Shown: positions 23,830 through 32,183, counted from the first letter of the stretch. The stretch: 41,902 nt of DNA from MGBC108787 sp964591225 (GCA_964591225.1 CAZQAO010000001.1:1-41902), one strand, 5' to 3'. Notes: generated from the sequence alone by a model not told the origin. Made by a program: numbers and translations.

Positions 23830-24039
23830 TTATTGGATATTAATTTCTCCCAGTTTGATTAATTCAACTACCGCTTGGGCACGTCCTTTAACCCCTAATT
23901 TTTGCATGGCATTTGAAATGTGATTGCGGACAGTTTTTTCACTAATTTGTAAATGTTCAGCAATATCTTTGGTGGATTTATTAACGATTAATAATTCAAA
24001 TATTTCTTGTTCTCTAGCCGTTAGAATACCTTTTTTCAT
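23830..24039 (-). CDS. gerE: GerE-type LuxR-family sporulation transcription factor
   Basis: A 69-residue protein consisting of one LuxR/GerE helix-turn-helix domain. TAREQEIFELLIVNKSTKDI, then EHLQISEKTVRNHISNAMQK and a closing helix (GRAQAVVELIKLG) match free-standing GerE (74 residues in Bacillus). GerE is the last mother-cell regulator, acting on spore-coat genes with SigK. A SigK-like promoter lies upstream. It sits between spoIIIAH and gerM, all on the minus strand but apparently as separate units. The ribosome site is GAGGAG. Confidence 0.88.
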   Translation of the reverse strand: MKKGILTAREQEIFELLIVNKSTKDIAEHLQISEKTVRNHISNAMQKLGVKGRAQAVVELIKLGEINIQ

Positions 24040-24075
24040 GTTTTCTCCTCACTTTCCTTCATACATAAACTACTT

Positions 24076-24102
24076 TATTTTATGAAGGATTTGATTTTGA
24101 GT
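24076..24102 (-). promoter_or_regulatory. SigK-like promoter of gerE
   Basis: On the minus strand, AC (24102-24101), 16 nt, then CATAAAATA (24084-24076), a full match to CATAnnnTA of SigK. The -10 overlaps an inverted repeat CCTTCATA / TATGAAGG (24056-24088). Confidence 0.6.
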
Positions 24103-24128
24103 GAGAATAAGTGCCTAGAAAATGTGTA

Positions 24129-24623
24129 TTATCCTTGAAATTTAACAGTAATATACATTTTTTGGTCAAATTCTTCTTGGACTGAGCGAATAATATTGTT
24201 AGCTATTTTGGCATTATGTTCTTTACTGGCAATGGTAACATTTACTTCGGCATTTTTAATTTTGACGAAAGAATCTAATTGGTAAGTATCTTTGATTTTT
24301 TGTTCTAATTTTTCTTCTTTGCCTTTATTGGCATTTAGTGTTTGAAGAGAATCATAAGCATCATTTTTTTCTTGAAGTGAAGCTGTATCATCTAAAAGAA
24401 TTGTTTGGAGATTTTCCATTTCCGCCATCGTTTCTTCTTCATCTTGAACTCGTAAAGATACTAAAACGCTACTTTCAGTTGCTTCAACACTACTTTCATT
24501 ATTTTCAACATTACTAGTAGTAATAGAAAGTAAATCATCATTTTTAACGGTAACATAATAAATACTTAATACTAATATTAAACTAAACAATGTAACAAAC
24601 CACAATCCTTGTTTATTTATCAT
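24129..24623 (-). CDS. spoIIIAH: SpoIIIAH-like sporulation protein
   Basis: SpoIIIAH is the mother-cell half of the SpoIIIA-SpoIIQ channel that joins mother cell and forespore. The 164-residue protein begins MINKQGLWFVTLFSLILVLS, a membrane anchor typical of the family. An acidic linker (about 30-60) and a C-terminal ring-building domain of the secretin/EscJ type (FVKIKNAEVNVTIASKEH...YITVKF) follow. It is shorter than the 218-residue Bacillus protein. The other spoIIIA genes do not flank it here: the gene before it reads the other way, so it is an orphan. A SigE-like promoter lies just upstream. Confidence 0.88.
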   Translation of the reverse strand: MINKQGLWFVTLFSLILVLSIYYVTVKNDDLLSITTSNVENNESSVEATESSVLVSLRVQDEEETMAEMENLQTILLDDTASLQEKNDAYDSLQTLNANKGKEEKLEQKIKDTYQLDSFVKIKNAEVNVTIASKEHNAKIANNIIRSVQEEFDQKMYITVKFQG

Positions 24624-24644
24624 TTTATCCCTCCAGTTTAGTAA

Positions 24645-24672
24645 AATATACGTTTTTTATTTTGAATTATGC
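24645..24672 (-). promoter_or_regulatory. SigE-like promoter of spoIIIAH
   Basis: On the minus strand, GCATAAT (24672-24666), 13 nt, then CGTATATT (24652-24645). The spacing is the same as for gerM and spoIIP. The -10 match is imperfect. Confidence 0.5.
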
Positions 24673-24675
24673 TAA

Positions 24676-24704
24676 TTTACAAGTAATTTTTTAAATGTTA
24701 TAAT
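24676..24704 (+). promoter_or_regulatory. SigA-type promoter for the 24738 gene
   Basis: TTTACA (24676-24681), 17 nt, TATAAT (24699-24704) with TGT in front. It lies directly beside the divergent spoIIIAH promoter. Confidence 0.8.
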
Positions 24705-24737
24705 GAAAAAGATTTAGAAAATAGTTTAGGTGATCGA

Positions 24738-25478
24738 ATGTATAGTAAATTATCTTATTTATTTTTAATGTTTATGATTTATAGTTTTATCGGCTATATA
24801 TGTGAAATTATTAGTACTAGTTTGATTAAAAAAAGATTAGTGAATCGGGGGTTTTTATGTGGACCTTATTGTCCTATCTATGGACTTGGGGGAGTATTTA
24901 TTTACTTTGCTTTATCCCGATTTAAAGATGACCCGATAACGGTTTTTATTTTAGGATCTATTATTACCTCAGCTTTAGAATATTTTACGAGTTTTATTTT
25001 AGAAAAAATATTTCATAATAAATGGTGGGATTATACAGGGCGGCGTTTTAATATTAATGGGCGTATTTGTTTACAAAATACCTTATTATTTGGAGTTGGG
25101 GCTTTAGCTCTTATTTATGTAATACAACCGGTTATTGATAAATTTCTTTTAGCTTTATCACCTAAAGTAGTTTTATGGTCTTCTATTATCATTGCTATTT
25201 TATTTACCATCGATTGTATTTATTCCTTTATTGTCGCTTATAATTTGCGGAATCGGATTATTATTTGTGAAGAATTAAAACGGCAAAAAATTGCTAAATT
25301 ACCTGGTATGTTAGAGAAATTAACCCGAGAACGAGTAGATCATTTTAAATTATATCCCAAACGGTTATTAGAAGCATTTCCGGCCTTAAAAAAAGCTAAT
25401 TATAAAGAATTACGGATGATGAAGATAGTACGAGATAAGAAACATAAACAAAAAAAGGCAGCTAAAAATAAAGCTTAA
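24738..25478 (+). CDS. CmpB-type membrane protein ('putative ABC transporter permease'), second copy
   Basis: A 246-residue multi-pass membrane protein of the same family as the 13632 gene. Its family motifs are RGFLCGPYCPIYGLGG, EYFTSFILEKIF and WWDYTGRRFNINGR. About five hydrophobic segments are followed by a ~70-residue basic C-terminal tail (many Lys/Arg) that likely faces the cytoplasm. There is no ABC ATPase nearby. The ribosome site is weak (TTAGGTGAT). It has a strong promoter. The function is unknown; the transporter label comes only from the family name. Confidence 0.85.
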   Translation: MYSKLSYLFLMFMIYSFIGYICEIISTSLIKKRLVNRGFLCGPYCPIYGLGGVFIYFALSRFKDDPITVFILGSIITSALEYFTSFILEKIFHNKWWDYTGRRFNINGRICLQNTLLFGVGALALIYVIQPVIDKFLLALSPKVVLWSSIIIAILFTIDCIYSFIVAYNLRNRIIICEELKRQKIAKLPGMLEKLTRERVDHFKLYPKRLLEAFPALKKANYKELRMMKIVRDKKHKQKKAAKNKA

Positions 25479-25566
25479 AATATGTATTATTTTTCGCCAA
25501 AAAACGACAAAAAAAGCATAAAATAAGGGAATTTGGGGCAAACTATAAGTGAAAGGAGATAGGAAA

Positions 25567-26319
25567 ATGATGAAATCACTTAAAGCCTCTATTCTAGGGG
25601 GAATCTTATTGCTTTTGATGCCTTTTTTAAGTGTTTACGCATCTTCTACTACAGTTAATACAGAAAGTGAATTTAAAAGTGCGTTAGCTGACCAAAGTAT
25701 TACCGATATTATTATTGGTAAAGATATTGATACAACTGAAAAGATCAATATTACAAGACCAGTAACAATTGAAGGTAATAATCATACTTTAAAATATGTG
25801 GGTACTTTTGGTAGTGATAAGAGTCCTTCTAATAAAGTATGGGGTGGAATATATATCTTACAAGTTTATAAAACTATGGCTACTATTCGGAATATTAAAT
25901 TAACTGGTGGTAATGCGGCCTTATTAGTTAATGGTGGCCAAGTAAAATTAGAAGGAACCATTGATGTTTCTGGCAATGGCTTTGGTGGTATCGAACTCGG
26001 TCAAGGAGCTGGAGTAGAAAGTGTCGCTCGCTTAGATATGGACAAAGATACCAATATTGTAAATACGACCGAATCAAGTGATACTCCAACATTATGGGTA
26101 CCAACTGATTCCGATAGTGCTATTATTTCAAAAGATGGCAAAGAACAAACGATAGCACCAGGAGAAGAAATTAGAAATGAAGTATTAAATGCCATTTTTG
26201 AAGAACAAGTAAATCCTAAAACTAATGATGAATCAATGGAATCTATTATTTTAACTTCTTGTTTAGGAATATTTGGTTTAGAAACATTTGGTTATAGTTT
26301 TAAAAAATATTTTAATTAA
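25567..26319 (+). CDS. Secreted beta-helix protein with NPKTN sortase-B-type sorting signal
   Basis: A 250-residue secreted surface protein. It has a signal peptide (hydrophobic run ending in LSVYASS), then a pectate-lyase-like beta-helix (repeats such as NITRPVTIEGNNHTLKY, IRNIKLTGGNAALLVNGG, GNGFGGIELGQGAGV). The C-terminal sorting signal is NPKTN, followed by an acidic/hydrophobic stretch and a Lys-containing end (YSFKKYFN). The signal matches the NPxTN/NPxTG motifs used by class B sortases. The sortase gene lies 6 nt beyond, convergently. ATG at 25567 is preferred (AAAGGAGAT just upstream); a GTG at 25549 would start inside that ribosome region. Ligand unknown. Confidence 0.8.
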   Translation: MMKSLKASILGGILLLLMPFLSVYASSTTVNTESEFKSALADQSITDIIIGKDIDTTEKINITRPVTIEGNNHTLKYVGTFGSDKSPSNKVWGGIYILQVYKTMATIRNIKLTGGNAALLVNGGQVKLEGTIDVSGNGFGGIELGQGAGVESVARLDMDKDTNIVNTTESSDTPTLWVPTDSDSAIISKDGKEQTIAPGEEIRNEVLNAIFEEQVNPKTNDESMESIILTSCLGIFGLETFGYSFKKYFN

Positions 26320-26344
26320 GAGACTTTAACGAGTTTCTTTTTTA
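26319..26344. terminator. Terminator between the beta-helix gene and srtB
   Basis: AGAGACT (26319-26325) pairs with AGTTTCT (26332-26338, one G-T pair), followed by a T run. The srtB stop codon lies in the loop. Confidence 0.65.
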
Positions 26345-27099
26345 ATAAGTTTAGCATGAACGACAATTCGGTTGCCTAAATTATCTTTACAAGAAGATAG
26401 AGTTAATATTTTATCGGTTAGAGAAGGAGTAGTATTAAAGTTATAAATACTTCTTTTTTTAATGGTTGTTAAAAAATTGGCAAAAGATTCATCGCTTTCA
26501 AAATGAGTGGTAATGTAATAACTTTCTTCAAAGATAGAATAAACACTAAATATTTGCCATATTAGGTTTTCGTTTGGCGTGGATAGTTTAATGATAGGGG
26601 GATTTTTTAGCCAGCTTTCTTCTAGAGCAAAACGCATACTGCCAAACATAGAGTCATCCAGTCGCCGATGCCCATAAATAACGGTATTTCGATCCCAATT
26701 TTTAGAGTTATTTCTAAAATCCATGAATATCCAACCCCCTTTACTAGAAGATTTATCATAGTTATGGGTAAGATAGTAAGTATTATTATCAGTTTGGACG
26801 ACGGGATAATCAATTTTAGTACCGGCCATTTGAATCCAAGCCACCGTATCCGGATTTTGCTTTATTAAATCTGTAAAATCTACTTGTAAAAAATCCGTAT
26901 CAATATAATCCCAATAAGAGTCATTATCATCTTCGGGCGGATTAATCATTTGAATGTTACTTTGAATATCTTCTTTAAAAGTACTTTGGATTTGGCGTGT
27001 TTGCCAGTTATCTTTAAAATGGTAAGCAATAGAAAAAATTGCATATAAAACTAGTACTCCCGAAACTAGCATGAGGATTAGATATTTTTTCTTTTTCAT
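26326..27099 (-). CDS. srtB: Class B sortase
   Basis: This 257-residue transpeptidase joins surface proteins bearing an NPxT(N/G) signal to the cell wall. It has an N-terminal membrane anchor (about 6-26) and a class B catalytic domain. The active-site residues are His144 (IYGHRRLDDS), Cys237 (LTLSSCKDN) and Arg244 (GNRIVVHAKL). The class B features include the long region before the catalytic core (AWIQMAGTKIDYPVVQ, then TYYLTHNYD). The adjacent convergent gene encodes a protein ending in NPKTN, which is the obvious substrate. The ribosome site is AGGGAT before the ATG. Confidence 0.93.
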   Translation of the reverse strand: MKKKKYLILMLVSGVLVLYAIFSIAYHFKDNWQTRQIQSTFKEDIQSNIQMINPPEDDNDSYWDYIDTDFLQVDFTDLIKQNPDTVAWIQMAGTKIDYPVVQTDNNTYYLTHNYDKSSSKGGWIFMDFRNNSKNWDRNTVIYGHRRLDDSMFGSMRFALEESWLKNPPIIKLSTPNENLIWQIFSVYSIFEESYYITTHFESDESFANFLTTIKKRSIYNFNTTPSLTDKILTLSSCKDNLGNRIVVHAKLIKKETR

Positions 27100-27165
27100 T
27101 TTATCCCTATCTTTCTTTTTTATTGTTGTTAAAAATAGAAAAACTATACTTTTTATTGGCAGTCA

Positions 27166-27174
27166 TGATACAAT
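27166..27174 (+). promoter_or_regulatory. Extended -10 promoter of the rlmN operon
   Basis: TGATACAAT is an extended -10 with no good -35 at the expected place. It lies 15 nt before the rlmN start. Confidence 0.5.
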
Positions 27175-27189
27175 AAGTATGGTGAAAAT

Positions 27190-28212
27190 ATGCAAAATAT
27201 ATATGGAATGACTCGTTCGGCTTTAGAAGATTATTTTCTGGCCCACAAAGAGAAAAAATATAAAGCATTACAGGTTTATGAATGGTTATATCAAAAGAAA
27301 AATAATGATGTCAAAACATGGAGTAATATTAGAAAAGAAGTGCAAGACCGAATAATTACTGATTTTTCTTTTTCTTTACCGCAAATTGTTAAAGAAGAAA
27401 AAGATAATTTAACGAGAAAATTCTTATTTTTATTAGCTGATCAAAATTATATTGAAGCAGTTGTGATGTATCATGATTATGGCATATCACTTTGTATATC
27501 GAGTCAAGTTGGTTGCAATATGGGATGCGCTTTTTGTGAAAGTGGTCGTCTTAAAAAGGTACGTAATTTAGAAACTTTTGAAATGGTCGCTCAAATTATT
27601 TTAATTGAAGAAAAAATAAAGGAAAGAATTAGTAGTGTCGTAATTATGGGTATCGGAGAACCTTTAGATAATTTTGCTAACGTGATGGATTTTATTCATA
27701 TTATTAATGATGCCAAAGGACTAGCAATTGGTATCCGCCACATTACTTTATCGACTAGTGGTCTGGTTCCCCAAATCAAAGAGTTAGAAAAAATGGATTT
27801 ACAAATTAATTTAGCCGTTTCGCTACATGCTCCTAATGATGAGATTCGCAATAAAATTATGAAAGTAAATAAAGTGTATAGCATTAGTCAATTAATTACA
27901 GCAATAAAGAGCTATATTGCACATACTAATAGACGAGTAACAATAGAATATGTTATGCTAAAAGAAATAAATGATAGTGAAGCATGTGCAGTCTTACTAG
28001 CACAACTTTTAAAAGGAATGAATGTTTATGTGAATTTAATTCCTTACAATGAAACTAATCATTTAGAGTTTAAAAAAAGTAGCACTATTGCTATTGATAA
28101 GTTTGCCAAAGTTCTAAAGGATAGAGGCATAAATGTCACTATTAGAAAAGAGTTTGGTAGCAAAATTTCTGCGGCATGCGGACAATTGCGGAGCAAAGAG
28201 GTGGAAAGATGA
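27190..28212 (+). CDS. rlmN: 23S rRNA (adenine-2503-C2)-methyltransferase
   Basis: RlmN is a radical SAM enzyme that methylates A2503 of 23S rRNA and A37 of some tRNAs. The 340-residue protein has the cluster motif at Cys109, Cys113 and Cys116 (GCNMGCAFCESG). The conserved Cys330 (SAACGQL) forms the covalent RNA intermediate, and the GIGEPLDNFANV motif favours RlmN over Cfr (GEPL rather than GEAL). The sequence at the cluster differs slightly from the common CATG form (CESG). It heads the prpC-prkC-rsgA-rpe operon, the same order as yloN onward in Bacillus, and overlaps prpC by ATGA. Confidence 0.95.
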   Translation: MQNIYGMTRSALEDYFLAHKEKKYKALQVYEWLYQKKNNDVKTWSNIRKEVQDRIITDFSFSLPQIVKEEKDNLTRKFLFLLADQNYIEAVVMYHDYGISLCISSQVGCNMGCAFCESGRLKKVRNLETFEMVAQIILIEEKIKERISSVVIMGIGEPLDNFANVMDFIHIINDAKGLAIGIRHITLSTSGLVPQIKELEKMDLQINLAVSLHAPNDEIRNKIMKVNKVYSISQLITAIKSYIAHTNRRVTIEYVMLKEINDSEACAVLLAQLLKGMNVYVNLIPYNETNHLEFKKSSTIAIDKFAKVLKDRGINVTIRKEFGSKISAACGQLRSKEVER

Positions 28213-28955
28213 AAAGCTTTTATTTAACTGATGCTGGTCGGGTACGTAGTCATAATGAGGATAGTGTAACTATCTTAAAAAATGCGAGTGGCGAATATCT
28301 TTTAATGGTAGCAGATGGTATGGGGGGTCATCGGGCTGGAGAGATTGCCTCAAGTATGGCCGTTACGCATTTAGGTAAACGGTTTAGTAAAATTGCTTCC
28401 ATTGGTTCTAAGTTAGATGCTGTTAATTGGTTAAATGATAATGCTAGTGAGATTAATAAAGAAATAATTGAATATGCCAAGAATAATCCTAATTCGACTG
28501 GTTTAGGAACAACCTTAGTTTTGGCTTTGTTAACAAAAGAATATTTGATTTTTGGCAATATTGGTGATTCTTCAGGATTTGTGCTAAAAAATGGTCATTT
28601 GCATAAAGTTACCAAGGACCATACCTTAGTTAATTTATTAGTAAGTGCGGGCGATTTAACGGAAGAAGAAGCCCGGTTTCATCCTAAAAAAAATGTTTTA
28701 ATGAAAGCTTTAGGGGCGATGGAAAAAGTTGAATTAGATATTTTTGATGTCGATTTATCTAGTGAAGCTATTTTACTTTGCAGTGATGGTTTAACTAATA
28801 TGTTAAGTGTAGAACAAATTGAAAAAGTACTTAATGATGATAGTTTAGAAATTGAAGAAAAAGTTATTAAATTAATTCGCAAGTGTAATGCCAGGGGTGG
28901 TCAAGATAATATTTCAATTGCTTATCTAATAATAGAAAGTGGTGACCAACAATGA
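28209..28955 (+). CDS. prpC: PP2C-type protein phosphatase
   Basis: PrpC removes phosphate from Ser/Thr residues set by PrkC. The 248-residue PPM/PP2C domain shows RSHNEDS near the N terminus, the metal-binding DGMGGHRAGE, STGLGTTLVLAL, GDSSGFV, the DHTLVN motif, CSDGLTNML and the closing GGQDNISIAYLI. The start is ATG 28209, after AAAGAGGTGG and overlapping the rlmN stop. It is followed by prkC with a 4-nt overlap. This phosphatase/kinase pair controls cell-wall and spore-germination responses in related bacteria. Confidence 0.96.
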   Translation: MKSFYLTDAGRVRSHNEDSVTILKNASGEYLLMVADGMGGHRAGEIASSMAVTHLGKRFSKIASIGSKLDAVNWLNDNASEINKEIIEYAKNNPNSTGLGTTLVLALLTKEYLIFGNIGDSSGFVLKNGHLHKVTKDHTLVNLLVSAGDLTEEEARFHPKKNVLMKALGAMEKVELDIFDVDLSSEAILLCSDGLTNMLSVEQIEKVLNDDSLEIEEKVIKLIRKCNARGGQDNISIAYLIIESGDQQ

Positions 28956-30709
28956 TCATGAAGGGGCAAAAGATTAGTGATCGTTATCAAATCATTAAAA
29001 GTATTGGTGAAGGGGGCATGGCTAACGTCTATTTAGCTTATGATACTATTTTAGATCGTAACGTCGCAGTCAAATTATTGCGGGGCGATTTATCAAACGA
29101 TGAAAAGTTTGTCAGACGTTTCCAAAGAGAAGCTTTATCGGCTAGTAGTTTAAATCATCCCAATATTGTCGAAGTTTATGATGTCGGGGAAGATAATGGT
29201 AGTTATTATATCGTTATGGAATACATAGAAGGCCGGCATTTAAAAGATTTATTAAAAAAACGAGGTAAATTAACGACGAGTGAAGTTGTCGATATCATGT
29301 TACAAATTACTGATGGGATGAGTGTCGCCCATGATTCCTATATTATCCATCGAGATATTAAACCGCAAAATATTATGATCTTAGAAAATGGTTTAGTAAA
29401 AATTACGGATTTTGGTATTGCGATGGCCATGAATGCCACTCAACTTACGCAAACTAATTCAGTAATGGGTAGTGTCCATTATATTCCCCCTGAACAAGCT
29501 TGTGGTAAGGGTGCTACTTTACAAAGTGATATTTATTCGATGGGTATCGTCATGTACGAACTTTTAACTGGCAAACTTCCTTTTAGAGGAGATAATGCCG
29601 TTGAAATTGCTTTGAAACACTTAAAAGAACCAATGCCTAATATTCAAGATGAGTTACCTAATATTCCGAATAGCATTGTCAATATTATTTTAAAAGCTAC
29701 GGCCAAAAATCCGAAGAATCGGTATAATGATGCTCGGGAAATGCACGAAGATTTAAAAACTTGTTTAACGGATGCCAGGGCTCATGAAAAAATAATTGAA
29801 TTTAAATATCCTGAAAATAATTTTGATGATTCAAAAATTAGTAAGATGCTAAAAGATGCTCCGAAAAAAGAAGTTGAAAGTGATAGTACACCTCCAATAG
29901 CTAAACAAATTACCAAAGATGATTTAAAAAAGCAAAATAAAGTCTTAATTATTCTAGCTTCTATTTTTACTGGTCTAGTTGTTATTATTACGAGTGTTGT
30001 TTTATTAATTCCGGCGATTACTACACAAAAAGAGATTACGGTACCGGATGTAAAAGATAAAAGTATTCAAGAAGCCATTGAAACTTTACAAAATGCAGGC
30101 TTTAAAATTAGCGATGAACAACAAGAACAATCAAGTAATGATGTGGCAGAAGGACATATTATTAAAACTAATCCTGCTGCTGGTAGTAAACGAACTAAAA
30201 ATACGGTAATTACTCTTTATGTATCTTTAGGAGATACGAAAATACCAATTGAAAGTTATTTAGGTAAAAATTATTTAGAAGTTAAAGGGGCTTTAGAAGC
30301 TTTAGGATTACAAGTTTTAATTGAAAAGAAAGATGTTGATGAAACGGGAAATTATAAAGATGGCGAAGTTATCGAACAATCTATTAAAGATGGCGAAAAA
30401 TTATCAGTAGGAGATACCATTACTTTATATATTCCGAATATTATCAGTAAATATCCTGATTTTACTGATGGTAGCTATACTGTAAGTGATGTCAAAGCCT
30501 TCTGTGATGAATATAAAATTCAATTAAATATTGATTATGTTCCGACTAGTGAATATGCTGTTAATACGATATTCTATCAAGATAAACCTAAAGGTTATAC
30601 TATTATTGCTGGTCAAAATTTAAGAATTAAAGTAGCTGAAGAAAGTATCGATAGTAATGGTAGCGAAGATAATTGTAGTGAAGAATCAAGGTTAGCTGGC
30701 TTATGTTAG
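28952..30709 (+). CDS. prkC: PASTA-domain Ser/Thr protein kinase
   Basis: This membrane receptor kinase senses peptidoglycan fragments and lipid II through outside PASTA repeats. The 585-residue protein has a eukaryotic-type kinase domain with the Gly loop (IGEGGMANVY), Lys41, catalytic Asp135 (HRDIKPQN) and Asp153 of DFG. One membrane segment lies at about 331-354. Three PASTA repeats occupy about 361-430, 431-500 and 501-570. The third is divergent, with little of the usual PASTA Gly pattern. The C terminus is acidic and ends in Cys. GGTGA is 6 nt before the ATG at 28952. An ATG at 28958 is a second choice. It overlaps prpC and rsgA. Confidence 0.96.
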   Translation: MIMKGQKISDRYQIIKSIGEGGMANVYLAYDTILDRNVAVKLLRGDLSNDEKFVRRFQREALSASSLNHPNIVEVYDVGEDNGSYYIVMEYIEGRHLKDLLKKRGKLTTSEVVDIMLQITDGMSVAHDSYIIHRDIKPQNIMILENGLVKITDFGIAMAMNATQLTQTNSVMGSVHYIPPEQACGKGATLQSDIYSMGIVMYELLTGKLPFRGDNAVEIALKHLKEPMPNIQDELPNIPNSIVNIILKATAKNPKNRYNDAREMHEDLKTCLTDARAHEKIIEFKYPENNFDDSKISKMLKDAPKKEVESDSTPPIAKQITKDDLKKQNKVLIILASIFTGLVVIITSVVLLIPAITTQKEITVPDVKDKSIQEAIETLQNAGFKISDEQQEQSSNDVAEGHIIKTNPAAGSKRTKNTVITLYVSLGDTKIPIESYLGKNYLEVKGALEALGLQVLIEKKDVDETGNYKDGEVIEQSIKDGEKLSVGDTITLYIPNIISKYPDFTDGSYTVSDVKAFCDEYKIQLNIDYVPTSEYAVNTIFYQDKPKGYTIIAGQNLRIKVAEESIDSNGSEDNCSEESRLAGLC

Positions 30710-31545
30710 TGGAAGGAAGAATTATTAAGATTATTAGTAATTTATATACAGTCTGGACCGAGAAGGGTATTATTGATTGTCGCGCCCGGGGCAAGTTTCG
30801 GTTTCAAAAAATTACTCCGATAGTAGGAGATTTATGTCAAGTTGATTTTGATAATCGTTATATTCTAGCAATACTGCCGCGGAAGAATTCGCTAACTAGG
30901 CCCTTAATTGCCAATGTGGATAGTGCATTAATTTTAGTGAGTGTGAAAAAACCGGATTTATCACTTTCTTTATTAGATAAGATGTTAACTACGATTACGC
31001 TGAATCAAATTGAACCCATACTTTGTTTTTCCAAATTAGATTTAATGACGAAAGATGAAAAGACGTCAATTGAAAATATAATGGCTTATTATGCCAATCT
31101 TGGTTATCCCGTTTTTAAAAATACGGAATTAAAAAAACTTATGCGGGCTTTACAACATAAAATAATTGTCATTACCGGTCAAACGGGAGCGGGTAAAAGT
31201 ACCTTATTAAATAATTTAGATCCGCATTTACATTTACAAACTGATGAAATTTCCGAGAGTTTAGGGCGGGGGAAACATACGACTAGACACGTCGAGTTAT
31301 TTGCTATTGCTAATTTTTACATTGCGGATACTCCGGGTTTTTCTAGTTTAGATTTACAAGAATTTAGTGCTCAAGAAATCAAAAATAGTTTTCCCGAGTT
31401 TGCTTATTACTCTTGTGCTTTTCCTGATTGTAGTCATACTAAAGAGCGCGATTGTCAAGTAAAAGAAGCCGTAAGTAAAGGTCAAATCTTAAAATCACGA
31501 TATGAAAACTATTTAACGTTTATAGGTAATAAGAGGGAAATATGA
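30703..31545 (+). CDS. rsgA: Ribosome small subunit-dependent GTPase A
   Basis: RsgA is a circularly permuted GTPase that checks late 30S assembly. Order in the 280-residue protein: an N-terminal OB fold (to ~65), the G4 motif first (SKLD at 110-113, Ser in place of the usual Asn), then G1 (GQTGAGKST, 159-167), G3 (DTPG, 209-212) and a C-terminal zinc motif (Cys238, Cys243, His245, Cys251). Family length is about 290-300, so it is complete. It overlaps the prkC end by 7 nt and is itself overlapped by rpe. The operon order matches cpgA in Bacillus. Confidence 0.96.
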   Translation: MLVEGRIIKIISNLYTVWTEKGIIDCRARGKFRFQKITPIVGDLCQVDFDNRYILAILPRKNSLTRPLIANVDSALILVSVKKPDLSLSLLDKMLTTITLNQIEPILCFSKLDLMTKDEKTSIENIMAYYANLGYPVFKNTELKKLMRALQHKIIVITGQTGAGKSTLLNNLDPHLHLQTDEISESLGRGKHTTRHVELFAIANFYIADTPGFSSLDLQEFSAQEIKNSFPEFAYYSCAFPDCSHTKERDCQVKEAVSKGQILKSRYENYLTFIGNKREI

Positions 31546-32183
31546 AAGTAGCAGTATCATTTTTAAAGAGTAATTATTCTCTGGCAAAAACTTTAAATTT
31601 GATTGAGAAATCTAAGGCTGATATCATTCATGTTGATGTTACCGATGGCTTATTTGTTAGTAGTAAAACGGTTTTTGATAAAGAAAAGTTAGATTTATTA
31701 AAACAATGTCAAAAACCGAAAGAAGTTCATTTAATGACTCTTCATTTAAAAGATTATATCGATTGTTTTACCTATATTAAACCTACCACTATTATTTTAG
31801 CTTATGAAGCCACTACAGATACAGAAAAATGGATTTCTTATATTAAAGAAAAAAATATCGGTGTCGGTTTAGCTATTGATCCATTTACCGATATTGACCA
31901 AATTCTCCCCTTTATAAATAGAGTGGATCAAATTTTAGTGATGTCGGTGATTCCGGGTTATGGGGCTCAAAAATTCTTGCCAGTGGCAGTAACTAAAATC
32001 AAACAACTTTATCAAATTAGAAAAGATAGTAAAGCTAAGTTTCAAATTAGTGTCGATGGGGGAATTGATGAAAATACCCTGGCCGAAATTGCTAGTTTAG
32101 TCGATACAGCAGTCAGTGGCTCCTATGTTTGTCTAAGTGGTAACTATAATGAACAAATAACTAAATTAAAAGAACTTTCCTAG
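31542..32183 (+). CDS. rpe: Ribulose-phosphate 3-epimerase
   Basis: Rpe interconverts ribulose-5-phosphate and xylulose-5-phosphate in the pentose phosphate pathway. The 213-residue TIM barrel keeps the metal-binding residues of HVDVTDGLFV (Thr where Met is usual) and HLMTLH, then MSVIPGYGAQKF and ISVDGGID (phosphate and catalytic Asp). The N-terminal part is divergent (VAVSFLKSNYS in place of the usual SILSADF). It is slightly shorter than typical. It overlaps rsgA by 4 nt and closes the rlmN operon, with a perfect terminator over its stop. Confidence 0.9.
   Translation: MKVAVSFLKSNYSLAKTLNLIEKSKADIIHVDVTDGLFVSSKTVFDKEKLDLLKQCQKPKEVHLMTLHLKDYIDCFTYIKPTTIILAYEATTDTEKWISYIKEKNIGVGLAIDPFTDIDQILPFINRVDQILVMSVIPGYGAQKFLPVAVTKIKQLYQIRKDSKAKFQISVDGGIDENTLAEIASLVDTAVSGSYVCLSGNYNEQITKLKELS

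Noticed and set aside
25516..25525. SigK-like -10 (GCATAAAATA) before the beta-helix/sortase-substrate gene
   Set aside because: No AC at the -35 position; AT-rich sequence makes the match unconvincing.
27190..28212. Cfr-type resistance methyltransferase
   Set aside because: The GEPL motif and Bacillus-like operon position support RlmN.
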